64,000 nucleotides of DNA from Sandaracinus sp. Its GTDB lineage: Bacteria; Myxococcota_A; Polyangia; Polyangiales; Houyiibacteriaceae. The DNA is taken from assembly GCA_002699025.1 (NCBI GenBank), contig PABA01000050.1, positions 124,001-188,000 on the forward strand. The letters run 5' to 3'. Below are positions 37,253 through 47,589 of the stretch, in pieces (position 1 is the stretch's first letter; the number at the start of each line of letters is the position of its first letter). The position numbers and the translations under genes are program-made. The notes below the pieces were generated by a model, which did no database searches, was not told the DNA's origin, and saw nothing but the letters and a program-made list of their open reading frames with translations.

Positions 37253-37864
37253 TCAGATCTCGAGGAAGCGGGTGAGGAGCCGGGCGCCGCGGCGCTGGCT
37301 CTTCTCGGGGTGGAACTGGCAGGCGAAGAGCGGCCCGCGGGCGAGGGCGGCGCAGAAGGGGCCACCGTAGTCGGCGGTGCCCACGGTGAGCGCCGGATCG
37401 TCGGGGACGCAGTAGTAGCTGTGGACGAAGTAGTACCAGGCGCCGTCCTCGAGGAGCGGGTGCGCGCCGCGGACGACGCTCCAGCCCATGTGCGGCACCT
37501 TCAGGCGTCGGCCGGCCTCGTCCTCCCGGTCCGCCGGGAAGCGTCGGACCTCGCCGGCGATGGCGCCGAGCCCCGCGGCGCCGGGGGCCTCGTCGCTGCG
37601 CTCGAAGAGGAGCTGCATGCCGAGGCAGATGCCGAGGTAGGGGCGGCCGGTCTCCAGGAAGGCGCGGATGGCGTCGCCGGCGCCCTCCGCGAGCCGCTCG
37701 GCGCCCTCCGCGAAGGCGCCCTGCCCCGGCACGACCAGGCGCTCGGCGGCGGCGGCCTCGGCGGCCTCCGAGGTGATCGTGGGGTGGGCGCCGGCGCGCT
37801 CGAAGGCCTGGGCGACGCTGTGGAGGTTGCCGAGCCCCAGGTCGAGGATGGTCACACGGGCCAT
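37253..37864 (-). CDS. hisH: Imidazole glycerol phosphate synthase glutaminase subunit HisH
   Basis: A 203-residue class I glutamine amidotransferase partner of HisF. The nucleophile Cys is in [11 protein letters not shown] and the His/Glu pair in CQFHPEKSQ. The N-terminus [12 protein letters not shown] and PGQGAFAEG are typical of HisH. The ATG at 37864 overlaps the hisB stop. HisH and HisF are encoded two genes apart with hisA between them. Confidence 0.95.
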   Translation of the reverse strand: MARVTILDLGLGNLHSVAQAFERAGAHPTITSEAAEAAAAERLVVPGQGAFAEGAERLAEGAGDAIRAFLETGRPYLGICLGMQLLFERSDEAPGAAGLGAIAGEVRRFPADREDEAGRRLKVPHMGWSVVRGAHPLLEDGAWYYFVHSYYCVPDDPALTVGTADYGGPFCAALARGPLFACQFHPEKSQRRGARLLTRFLEI

Positions 37865-38460
37865 CAGTCGGTCAGCGTGCCCTTCGTGGAGGGCACGGCC
37901 CCGGCGGCGCGGGGGTCGAGCTCGGTCGCCTGGCGCAGGCTCTTGGCGAAGGCCTTGAAGCAGATCTCGATGATGTGGTGGAGGTTGTCGCCGGCCTGCA
38001 GGTGGAAGTGCAGGTTGCACTGGGCGCCGCGGGCGAAGCCCTCGAAGAAGACCTCGGCGAGCTCCGTGTCGAAGTCGCCGACCTTCGCCTTGGGCATCGG
38101 CACCTCCCAGACGAAGAAGGTCCGCCCCGAGAGATCGAGGGCGCAGGTCACGCAGGCCTCGTCCATGGGGAGCGTCGCCCAGCCGTAGCGGCGGACGCCC
38201 TTCTTGTCGCCGAGGGCCTCGGCGAAGGCCTTGCCGAGGGTGATGGCGAGGTCCTCGGTGGTGTGATGCCCGTCGATGTGCACGTCGCCCTCGGCGTGGA
38301 CCTCGAGGTCGAAGAGCCCATGGCGCGAGAGCTGCTCGACCATGTGCGTGAGGAAGCCGAGGGGCGTCTCGATGGCGTGCTGGCCGCGGCCGTCCAGATC
38401 GAGGGCGACGCGGATGGCGGTCTCGCTGGTCTTTCGCTCCAGCTCGGCACGGCGCGACAT
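37864..38460 (-). CDS. hisB: Imidazoleglycerol-phosphate dehydratase
   Basis: A 198-residue monofunctional IGP dehydratase with no phosphatase domain. The metal-binding motifs DGHHTTED and [10 protein letters not shown] are present, and the N-terminus [14 protein letters not shown] is standard. It is the first gene of a hisB-hisH-hisA-hisF operon; hisG, hisD, hisC and hisI are not in the window. On the minus strand TACGGT lies 6 nt before the ATG, with no ribosome site, so the operon mRNA is probably leaderless. Confidence 0.96.
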   Translation of the reverse strand: MSRRAELERKTSETAIRVALDLDGRGQHAIETPLGFLTHMVEQLSRHGLFDLEVHAEGDVHIDGHHTTEDLAITLGKAFAEALGDKKGVRRYGWATLPMDEACVTCALDLSGRTFFVWEVPMPKAKVGDFDTELAEVFFEGFARGAQCNLHFHLQAGDNLHHIIEICFKAFAKSLRQATELDPRAAGAVPSTKGTLTD

Positions 38461-38466
38461 GGGCGA

Positions 38467-38472
38467 ACCGTA
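38467..38472 (-). promoter_or_regulatory. Putative -10 box of the his operon
   Basis: Minus-strand TACGGT ends 6 nt before the hisB ATG. This is the TANNNT pattern seen at several other genes. Confidence 0.4.
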
Positions 38473-38495
38473 GCACCCGCCGGCCCCGCCGCATG

Positions 38496-38580
38496 CCGCC
38501 TTCGTGGTCGCCTGCGGCGCCCGTGAAGGCGGTGGGGGTCGGGGTTTCGTCGCTTCCGGCGACGACCGGCCGTTGGCCGG
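38496..38580 (-). terminator. Hairpin cluster between the J-protein gene and hisB
   Basis: Three stems: CCGCCTTC with GAAGGCGG (38496-38503 and 38525-38532), GTCGC with GCGAC (38549-38563) and CCGGCC with GGCCGG (38566-38580). They lie upstream of the hisB -10 box, so they more likely end upstream transcription than act as a his leader. Confidence 0.35.
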
Positions 38581-38680
38581 GGGGATCGGGGAACTCGGCC
38601 ATGGTGGGCGAGGGGGTTGCTCCTGGACCTCGTCCGCCGCGACGGCGCGGCGCGGGTCGCACGGCTGGCGCTCGGCCCGG

Positions 38681-38940
38681 GTTCGCGCTGCGGCTGGGCT
38701 CGGGCTGCGGCTCGGGCTCGCGCTGCGGCTTGGGCTCGGGCTTCGGCTCGGGCTCGGGCTGCGGCTTGGGCTCGGGCTCGCGCTTCGGCTCGGGCTTCGG
38801 CTCGGGCTGCGGCTTGGGCTCGGGCTGCGGCTTGGGCTCGGGCTCGCGCTTCGGCTCGGGCTGCGGCTTGGGCTCGGGCTGGCACTCGGGCTGCGGCTTG
38901 GGCTTGGGCTCGCGCTCGGGCTCTCGCCCCGGCTCCGCCT
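38681..38940. repeat. Hexanucleotide low-complexity array
   Basis: About 260 bp of imperfect six-base units (GGGCTC, GGGCTG, CGGCTT and similar). The array ends directly at the stop codon of the minus-strand J-protein gene. Read either way it yields Leu-Gly or Ser-Pro-Arg repeats in open frames that are almost certainly not genes. With the hairpins at 38496-38580 it fills the 481-bp gap. Confidence 0.85.
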
Positions 38941-38941
38941 C

Positions 38942-39430
38942 TCAGCGCCGCTTCCGCGCCGCGATCTTCTCTTCCACCAGCGCAATCTTCGCCTGGATGA
39001 TGTCGCTCTCCGGGTCGTGCCCGAGCGCGATCTTCAGGTTCAGCTTCGCCGTGTTCCAGTCCTCGCGCTTGATGGCCAGGTCGGCCTTCCGCACGAAGGG
39101 GTGCGCCTTCCGGCTCACCTTCTGCGAGCCGCTCCCGGGCCGCCGCTTCCGCGGGCCCTGCTCCTCGGCGGCGAGGCGGAGCTTCCCCTGCTGGAGCCCC
39201 TCGTCGTAGCGCTTCCGGGTCTGGGGCTCGGAGAGGATCCGGTAGGCCTCGGCGCCGCGCCGGAAGATCTGCGCCGCCCGGGCCGCCTTGGCCGGGTCCT
39301 CGCCGCTGTGGTTGTCCGGGTGGAACTTCAGCGCGAACGTGTGGAAGGCCGCGCGGATCTGATCGGCCGTCGCGGAGGGCTCGAGGCCGAGCAGCGTGTA
39401 GTAGTCGAGCTGGTCGAGCCGGTCGCTCAC
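38942..39430 (-). CDS. Minimal J-domain protein (DnaJ-like)
   Basis: A 162-residue protein. A J-domain (about 8-80) has YYTLLGLEPSATADQIR, the HPD motif in KFHPDNHSG, and RKRYDEGL at its end. It lacks the Gly/Phe region, zinc fingers and the C-terminal client domain of DnaJ. The remaining 80 residues are a basic linker (KRRPGSGSQK) and a helical, TPR-like end (DWNTAKLNLKIALGHDPES). The GTG start overlaps the stop of the Hsp70 gene (GTGA), so the two are made together and presumably act as a dedicated pair. Confidence 0.85.
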   Translation of the reverse strand: MSDRLDQLDYYTLLGLEPSATADQIRAAFHTFALKFHPDNHSGEDPAKAARAAQIFRRGAEAYRILSEPQTRKRYDEGLQQGKLRLAAEEQGPRKRRPGSGSQKVSRKAHPFVRKADLAIKREDWNTAKLNLKIALGHDPESDIIQAKIALVEEKIAARKRR

Positions 39431-41583
39431 GCCTGCGCCCCTCCGGCGAACTTCTCCTCGAGGCGCTGCTGCATCTCGTCGATGTTCTCGTCCTCGACCC
39501 CGCCGATCAGCTGGATCCGGATCGACTGCTGCCGGCCCGTGTTCTTGTCCACGGCGCGCACGGCGAGCGTGCCGTCGGCGTCGATGATGAACGTCACCTC
39601 GATCTGCACGGCCCCGCGCCGGCCGGGCGCGATGCCGTCGAGCTGCACTTCGCCGAGGAGCTGGTTCTCGTCGAGGCGCCGCGACTCGCCCTGGCAGATC
39701 TTCACGACGACCTCCTCCTGGTCGTCCATGCCGGTCGAGAAGATGCGCGTCTGCTCCGTCGGGATGGCGGAGTTGCGCTTGATGATGTGCTCGCAGTAGC
39801 CGGAGACGGTCTCGACGCCGAGCGAGAGGGGCGTGACGTCGAGCAGGAGCGGCGGCGCGACCGGATCCGCCTGGGGCGCGAAGCCCGGCGGCGGCCCCGC
39901 GAGCCCCGGCCCGCCCGCCGGGGGCGGCTCGTCGAAGACCAGGCCGCCCTGCTCGTGGGGCGCGGGCGCGGCCTCGGGGGCGCCGAAGCCGGCCGGGTCC
40001 AGGGCCGGCGGCGGAGCGTCGTCGGGCAGCGGCAGGTCGATGTCGAGCCCGGGCAGGTCGCCGCTCGGCTCGCTCGCGTCGCCGATGACCATCGCCGGGC
40101 TCGGCTGGATGGCTTCCCGGGCCTCGTTCAGATCGGCCGGGACGGGCGGCAGGCCGGTGCTCTCCTCGCTCGGCTTGGCGAGCGAGACCTCGGAGGGGGG
40201 CGGCGGAGGCGGGGGCGGCGGCGCGGGGCGCTGGGTCGGCGGCTTCGCCCCGGGGCCCGCCCCCATGAGCGTCCGCTTCCGAGCGGCGGCGGCCGGCGGG
40301 GGCGGCGGCGGCGGAGGCGCGTAGCCGGCCGCCCGCGGATCCCCTTTCACCTGCACCTCTTCGACGGCCGCCGCCGGGCGCATGCCCACCTGGCTCACGC
40401 GCCGGAGCGTGACGCGCCCCAGCCGGCTCTTCGCCCGGCTCGTCGCGAGCGCCTGCCCCTGGAGCGCCGCGCCCTGTGCGACGACGAGGTCCGGGTCGAT
40501 CGTCGCGAGCGGCTGCTTCCCGAAGTAGTCCTCGACCATCCGGTGCACGAGCGGCATGCGCGTCGAACCGCCCACCAGGATCACCTGGTCGATCTGCGTC
40601 GGCCGCACCCCGGCGACGTTCATCGCCTCCTCGCAGACGTCGAAGGCCCGCGCGAGGAGCGGCATGGCCATCGCCTCGAGCCCCTGGCGGCTGAGCCCGA
40701 AGGTGAGGTCGAGGCTCACGCCCCCCTCCCCGTAGGCGAGCTCCTCGATGCGGAGCTGCACCTCCTCCTCCGCGGAGAGCTGGCACTTGGCCCACTCCGC
40801 CGCGGCGCGGAGCCGCTCGTAGGCCTGCCGATCGCCGCGCGGGTCGTAGCGGTGATGCGCGAGGAAGGCCTCGGCCATCTGCTCGGCGATGAGCTGATCG
40901 ATGTCGTCGCCGCCGAGGTAGGTGTCGCCGGCCGTCGCGACCACCTCGAAGACCTCGCCGGCGAGCTCGAGGATGGTCACGTCGAAGGTGCCGCCGCCGA
41001 GGTCGAAGATCGCCACCCGCTCGCGCGAGCCGCTCCCGTAGCCGTAGGCGAGCGCCGCTGCCGTGGGCTCGTTGAGGATGCGCAGCACCTCGAGCCCGGC
41101 GACGCGGCCGGCCGCCTTGGTCGCGCTCCGCTGGAGCTCGTTGAAATTCGCGGGAACGGTGATCACGGCGCGCGTGCACGGGCCGCCGGTGGCGAGCTCG
41201 GCCACGCGGCGCACCTCGCGGAGCACGAATGCGCTGATCTCGCTCAGCGTGTAGGTCTCCCCGCGGGAGGCGACGAGCACGCCGCCGGAGGCGCTCGGCG
41301 CGAACTCGAAGGCGAAGCGCTCCTTGGCCCGCTGCACCTCGCGGCTCTCGAAGGGGCGGCCGATGAGGCGCTTGACCGAGTAGACCGTGTTCTGCGCGTC
41401 GAGGAGGCGGCGATCGCGCGCCGCCCGGCCGACGAGGACCTCGCCGCTCGGGTGGAAGCTGACGACCGAGGGGATGAGGCGGTGGCCCTCCGGGGTCGTG
41501 AGCACATCGATGCCGGCATCGCCCGCGACGGCGACGACCGAGTTGGTCGTGCCGAGGTCGATGCCGAGAACCGGGCCCTTCAT
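39427..41583 (-). CDS. Divergent Hsp70 with a disordered insertion and no lid
   Basis: A 718-residue Hsp70. The ATPase domain (about 1-378) is complete: [37 protein letters not shown] and LVGGSTRMP. In normal DnaK the linker follows at once. Here about 195 residues come first, rich in Pro, Ala and acidic residues with two poly-Pro tracts. The linker and beta-domain begin only near 577 ([13 protein letters not shown]). The protein ends after the beta-sandwich, with only a short helix ([12 protein letters not shown]) in place of the lid. It is coupled to a minimal J-protein. It is probably not the housekeeping DnaK. Confidence 0.88.
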   Translation of the reverse strand: MKGPVLGIDLGTTNSVVAVAGDAGIDVLTTPEGHRLIPSVVSFHPSGEVLVGRAARDRRLLDAQNTVYSVKRLIGRPFESREVQRAKERFAFEFAPSASGGVLVASRGETYTLSEISAFVLREVRRVAELATGGPCTRAVITVPANFNELQRSATKAAGRVAGLEVLRILNEPTAAALAYGYGSGSRERVAIFDLGGGTFDVTILELAGEVFEVVATAGDTYLGGDDIDQLIAEQMAEAFLAHHRYDPRGDRQAYERLRAAAEWAKCQLSAEEEVQLRIEELAYGEGGVSLDLTFGLSRQGLEAMAMPLLARAFDVCEEAMNVAGVRPTQIDQVILVGGSTRMPLVHRMVEDYFGKQPLATIDPDLVVAQGAALQGQALATSRAKSRLGRVTLRRVSQVGMRPAAAVEEVQVKGDPRAAGYAPPPPPPPPAAAARKRTLMGAGPGAKPPTQRPAPPPPPPPPPSEVSLAKPSEESTGLPPVPADLNEAREAIQPSPAMVIGDASEPSGDLPGLDIDLPLPDDAPPPALDPAGFGAPEAAPAPHEQGGLVFDEPPPAGGPGLAGPPPGFAPQADPVAPPLLLDVTPLSLGVETVSGYCEHIIKRNSAIPTEQTRIFSTGMDDQEEVVVKICQGESRRLDENQLLGEVQLDGIAPGRRGAVQIEVTFIIDADGTLAVRAVDKNTGRQQSIRIQLIGGVEDENIDEMQQRLEEKFAGGAQA

Positions 41584-41931
41584 CGCCGGAGCTCCGAAGG
41601 GACGGGGCCGGGAGAGGTCTCGGACACAGCTACGAAAACCACGGGCGGAAGGTTACGCCCTTCGCGCCGCCCGGAGAAGGGCGGCGTGAAGGAGCTGCGC
41701 TCTCGGACAACGGGGACGGCTCGAAAGACGGGGGCCGGCTCCGGCGGCGGCGCGAGCCCGCGAACCCGGCCCGCGCTCGACGGGCGAGCGCGACGCCATG
41801 GGACGCCATGGGACGCCGGCTCGACCGGGCGGGGTCCTCCGCCAGCGCGGGTGCTCGACCATTCGGCTCGCGACGTGACGACCCTCCGCCGGGGCGCCGC
41901 AGCAGCCCGCGGAGGGTCGCCCCGGGGCCTC
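41584..41931. other. Intergenic region between gyrA and the Hsp70 gene
   Basis: Both neighbours run leftward, so this 348-bp stretch holds the gyrA terminator (41879-41919) and must hold the Hsp70 promoter. I see no gene and no clear primary-sigma or heat-shock promoter. GGAG lies just before the Hsp70 ATG. A small tract near 41637-41657 (minus strand TAACCTTCC, then GTTTTCG) is the most AT-rich part. Confidence 0.4.
41879..41919 (-). terminator. Hairpin terminator of gyrA
   Basis: An 11-bp perfect stem (CGACCCTCCGC with GCGGAGGGTCG, loop of 19) begins 12 nt past the gyrA stop. Confidence 0.6.
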
Positions 41932-44679
<2,748 letters not shown>

Positions 44680-44830
44680 GGATTCTCTCTGAAGGCGTGT
44701 GGGCGGGAGCCGGGAGGGGCCCCGTTCACCGGCGGTGAGTGGAGCGGGACGCTACCACCGCGGTCGCGCACGCGCACGCACGCACGCGGTTAATAAGGTG
44801 CGCCTCCGAGAGGCTCGCTCTGCCAACTCG

Positions 44831-44877
44831 TCGCGGGGTCGCCAACCAGGTTGGCGTTGGAAAGCCGGACCCCGCGA
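44831..44877. other. Strongly structured 47-bp element upstream of gyrA and a lipoprotein gene
   Basis: Outer arms TCGCGGGGTC (44831-44840) and GACCCCGCGA (44868-44877) are perfectly complementary over 10 bp. Inside lies a second palindrome, CGCCAACC, A, GGTTGGCG (44840-44856). It sits in the 255-bp gap between divergent genes. It could be an operator, a leader structure or a terminator. AT-rich TTAATAA lies just left, at about 44791. Confidence 0.5.
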
Positions 44878-44934
44878 AACGACTGCCTTTTCGCAGCGGC
44901 CGTTCGGTTGCATGCTGATGATCACGGACGATTC

Positions 44935-45300
44935 ATGACGCGCTCCTTCTTCCTCTCCCGCGCCCGCACGGCGATCGCAGCCGCCCTGCTCGTGGGCGCC
45001 CTCCTCCCGAGCGGCTGCACGACGACCTCGTCGCCGACGCTGCCGATCCCGCCGCCCGAGGCGCTCTCGAGCGCGCCGGACGCGGAGGGCTTCGTGACCA
45101 TCGAGGGCGACGGGGCCATCGAGGGCGCGCAGGTGCTCGCGTACAACGAGCAGCTCGAGCTCGGGGTCATCGGCGTCGCGGACGACATGGGACGCTTCAC
45201 GCTCCGGCTCCGCGCCGAGGTCGGGCACACGATCCTGGTGTGGCAGCGGCTCGGGACCGAGAGCGGCCAGCTCCGGACCCTGATCGTGCCGCGCGAGTAG
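44935..45300 (+). CDS. Small lipoprotein with a carboxypeptidase-regulatory-like domain
   Basis: A 121-residue protein. The signal sequence ends in the lipobox LLPSGC (Cys at about 28) followed by a Thr/Ser/Pro linker. The mature part (about 50-121) has the transthyretin-like or CarbopepD-regulatory pattern: VTIEGDGAIEGAQVLAYN, then DDMGRFTLRL. This small beta-sandwich is common in surface proteins. The ATG at 44935 is chosen because it places the signal peptide at the N-terminus. A structured DNA element lies about 60 bp upstream. Confidence 0.7.
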   Translation: MTRSFFLSRARTAIAAALLVGALLPSGCTTTSSPTLPIPPPEALSSAPDAEGFVTIEGDGAIEGAQVLAYNEQLELGVIGVADDMGRFTLRLRAEVGHTILVWQRLGTESGQLRTLIVPRE

Positions 45301-45478
45301 GAACGCGGCTTCCGCTCGCTCCTGCGGGCTCCTGGCGTCTCGCCCGGGACGCTCGTCGGGGGAGTGGTCTCAGGTGCGCCGCTGGAGCATACGTAAGTTT
45401 TTGGACTACATGTGCTCGCGTGTCCTACATCATCCCACGTCGGCCGGGCGAGATGGGCCGAGCGACTCGGGAGGAATC

Positions 45479-46282
45479 ATGGACACCGCGATGCGCGACC
45501 TCGACCAGATCGAGGAACGGGACGGGGACGACGAGGGCAGCCTGCGCCGGGCAGGCGTGTTCGTGCTGGCCGCGGGCGTGACGCTCACGCTCGTCTACGC
45601 GATGGCGAGCATGCTCGGCGAGACGCCGGAGCCCGCCGCGGCGGACGAGGACCCGCTGGCCGCGCTGGCCGCTGGAGAGGAGCTGGCCGCCGAGGCCGCC
45701 GCCGCAGAGGAAGAGGAGCCGGCCCCGGTCGAGGTGGATCGGGAGGCGCTCCGCTTCCCGACGTCGCTCCTCGGCGACGACCGGCCCGAGGTGGCCGCCG
45801 CGCTCGCCGCCGCCGCCGCCGAGCACGAGACGCTCGAGGCGGGCGGCGACACGCCCCAGCCCCGGATGCAGCCGGTCGCCTTCCCGCCGCTCACGGCGAC
45901 GCTCCCGACGACCCTGCCGGCCGCCGCGCAGGCCGGCCCGGAGGCGCCTGCCCTCGTGGAGACCGCGCGCCGGGACCCGATGGTCGCGGCCGCCCTCCCC
46001 GCCCGGGAGCGCGTCGAGCGCGGCGGCGTGGGGCGCGACGGACGCTACACGCTGCAGGTCATCAGCTACCGCACCGGCGAGGAGGCCGAGGTCTTCGCCG
46101 AAGCGCTTCGCGGCCGGGGCCACGACGCCTTCGTGCAGGACGCCGAGGTCGAGGGCCGGGGCCGCTTCTTCCGGGTGCGCATCGGGCCTTTCGAGACGAT
46201 GGGCGCCGCCGAGCGCTACCGCCGCCGCTTCGAAGCGGACGAGCAGATGAACACCTTCGTCGTCCGCAACCGCGACGACTGA
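45479..46282 (+). CDS. SPOR-domain membrane protein
   Basis: A 267-residue protein. A cytosolic acidic N-terminus (about 1-24) is followed by one membrane helix (AGVFVLAAGVTLTLVYAMA). An Ala/Glu/Pro-rich periplasmic linker and a C-terminal SPOR domain (about 190-265) follow; the latter has YTLQVISYRTGEEAEVFAEA and RVRIGPFETMGAAERYRRRF. SPOR domains bind denuded peptidoglycan at division sites. The ATG has GGGAGGA 5 nt upstream, a strong ribosome site, unlike many neighbours. Three hairpins follow its stop. Confidence 0.88.
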   Translation: MDTAMRDLDQIEERDGDDEGSLRRAGVFVLAAGVTLTLVYAMASMLGETPEPAAADEDPLAALAAGEELAAEAAAAEEEEPAPVEVDREALRFPTSLLGDDRPEVAAALAAAAAEHETLEAGGDTPQPRMQPVAFPPLTATLPTTLPAAAQAGPEAPALVETARRDPMVAAALPARERVERGGVGRDGRYTLQVISYRTGEEAEVFAEALRGRGHDAFVQDAEVEGRGRFFRVRIGPFETMGAAERYRRRFEADEQMNTFVVRNRDD

Positions 46283-46294
46283 AGCCGATCGAGA

Positions 46295-46344
46295 CTCCGG
46301 GTGGTCGCCCCCACCCGGAGCCGCGGATTCGCCCCCGCGGCTCC
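46295..46344 (+). promoter_or_regulatory. Two overlapping hairpins after the SPOR gene
   Basis: Stem 1 pairs CTCCGGGTGG (46295-46304) with CCACCCGGAG (46311-46320). Stem 2 pairs GGAGCCGCGG (46317-46326) with CCGCGGCTCC (46335-46344). They share GGAG, so only one can form fully at a time. Confidence 0.5.
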
Positions 46345-46377
46345 CTCCCAAGAAGGCGGCGAGAGCTGCCGAGTGAT

Positions 46378-46408
46378 GCGGGCGGTGCTCCGAGAGAGCA
46401 CCGCCCGC
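46378..46408 (+). terminator. Strong hairpin terminator downstream of the SPOR gene
   Basis: A 13-bp perfect stem (GCGGGCGGTGCTC with GAGCACCGCCCGC, loop CGAGA), followed by GTTGCGTTGT. It lies 95 nt after the SPOR gene stop. Confidence 0.7.
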
Positions 46409-46770
46409 GTTGCGTTGTCCCCCATGGGGCGAAACGGCGAAGGGGCGAAACGGCGAAGCGGCGAGGCAGCGAAACGCCGAGACCCGTAGCCGGGCCCGCC
46501 TGGGAGATGGGGCCGGGCTTCTCGCTGGGGCCGGGCTTCTCGCTGGGGCCGGGCTTCTCGCCGGGGCTCGGGCTTCTCGCCGGGGCTCGGGCTTCTCGCT
46601 GGGGCTCGGGCTTCTCGCTGGGGCTCGGGCTTCTCGCCGGGGCTCGGGCTCCTCGCTGAGGCTCGGGCTCCTCGCTCGGGCTCTGGCTTCTCGCTCGGGC
46701 TCGGGCTCCGGACTCTTCTGCGTCTTCGACCTCCGGGCAGGGCACGGGTTCGTCAGCCCCGTCTTCTCCC

Positions 46771-47523
46771 TCACCTCATCCAGGTCCACCCCACGTCCGG
46801 CACCACCTCGACGTGCACGTGGTTCGCGTGCGCGTCGTTGTGATGCGGCGTGACCACGACCTGGAAGAGCCCCGCCTCCACGGCTGCGCAGAGCCCTTCC
46901 CGCAGCGCCCGCGAGCGCGCCTCCTCCCCGGCATGGCTCGCGCAGGGGTCGTCCCCTCGCCCGCGCGGCTGCCACCCCTCGAGCACGTCGAAGACCTCGG
47001 CGCTCTCCCCGTCCCCGAAGTGCAGGTAGCGCACGTCCAGCGCGAGCCCCTTCGCGTGCCCGCTCGGCGAGCCCGTCCCGCGCACCCGCGCCCCGCCCCG
47101 GTACGCGCTCAGGTGCCGGATCCGCGTCACGCCCTCGGCGCGCAGCGCCCTCGCCCACTGCGCGAGCGCGACCACCAGCCGGCAGTCCATCAACGTGTGC
47201 TCCCGGTTTCGTCCCACGTACTCGACCGCGACCCCCGCCACCGGCCCCGTCAGGCGCACGGCCTGGTCGATCCGCTCGTGCTCCGCCGCCCGATGCGGCA
47301 CCTCGAGCCGCGCGAGCCAGCGCCGGCAGGCCAGCGGGCCGAGCTCCTGGAGCGCCCGCCCCCGCGGCGCCTCGACGGCCTCGTAGTCGGGCGGGTCGGC
47401 CACCGCTCGCCCGCCGCCGCAGCTCGCCCAACCGAGCGAGGCGACGAGCCCCACGACGACGCTCACGCGGATGCCCGGGACGCGCGGAGCGGAGGCACGA
47501 GGGGGCGGTGGAGCGGGAGCCAT
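46771..47523 (-). CDS. Extensin-like / M15-type peptidase-like lipoprotein
   Basis: A 250-residue protein. A hydrophobic segment ends in GWASC, a probable lipobox, followed by GGG. The C-terminal half has SGHAKGLALDV (His and Asp) and ANHVHVEVV (HxH), the zinc-site layout of extensin-like and M15 D-Ala-D-Ala carboxypeptidases, so it may cut peptidoglycan peptides. Two Cys pairs are likely disulfides. The frame stays open upstream; I chose the ATG at 47523 because it starts the signal peptide. It is divergent from the PilT-type gene at 47590. Confidence 0.75.
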   Translation of the reverse strand: MAPAPPPPRASAPRVPGIRVSVVVGLVASLGWASCGGGRAVADPPDYEAVEAPRGRALQELGPLACRRWLARLEVPHRAAEHERIDQAVRLTGPVAGVAVEYVGRNREHTLMDCRLVVALAQWARALRAEGVTRIRHLSAYRGGARVRGTGSPSGHAKGLALDVRYLHFGDGESAEVFDVLEGWQPRGRGDDPCASHAGEEARSRALREGLCAAVEAGLFQVVVTPHHNDAHANHVHVEVVPDVGWTWMR

Positions 47524-47576
47524 GGTGGAGGTCGGACGGGCGGTCGGCGACGGAGCTTCACCGGTCGTCCTCGGTG

Positions 47577-47582
47577 TAGGAT
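47577..47582 (+). promoter_or_regulatory. Putative -10 box of the second PilT-type gene
   Basis: TAGGAT ends 7 nt before the ATG at 47590. No Shine-Dalgarno sequence is visible, and the -35 region is unclear. Confidence 0.45.
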
Positions 47583-47589
47583 AGCCCCC

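Larger units (their letters stand above)
46283..46770. repeat. Intergenic region with stacked hairpins and an 18-19-bp array
   Basis: These 488 bases contain no gene. From 46295 to 46408 three perfect hairpins follow one another. From about 46427 to 46482 GGCGAAACG-type units recur. From about 46511 to 46710 an array of 18-19-bp units (GGGCTCGGGCTTCTCGCT and variants) gives open frames on both strands that are best ignored. The array ends about 60 bp from the stop of the leftward M15-like gene. Confidence 0.8.

Noticed and set aside
38504-39799. Long plus-strand open frame over the hexamer array and the Hsp70/J-protein genes
   Set aside because: It reads as Leu-Gly repeats and antisense of conserved genes, so it is a shadow of low-complexity DNA.
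44831-44877. tRNA gene or integron attC site
   Set aside because: The paired arms do not form a cloverleaf, and the core bases do not fit attC consensus sites. It was kept as an unexplained structured element.
46511-46710. Coding extension of the leftward M15-like gene into the Gly/Ser-rich repeat
   Set aside because: That gene has its own stop at 46771. The repeat lies beyond it and shows the same low-complexity pattern in all frames.
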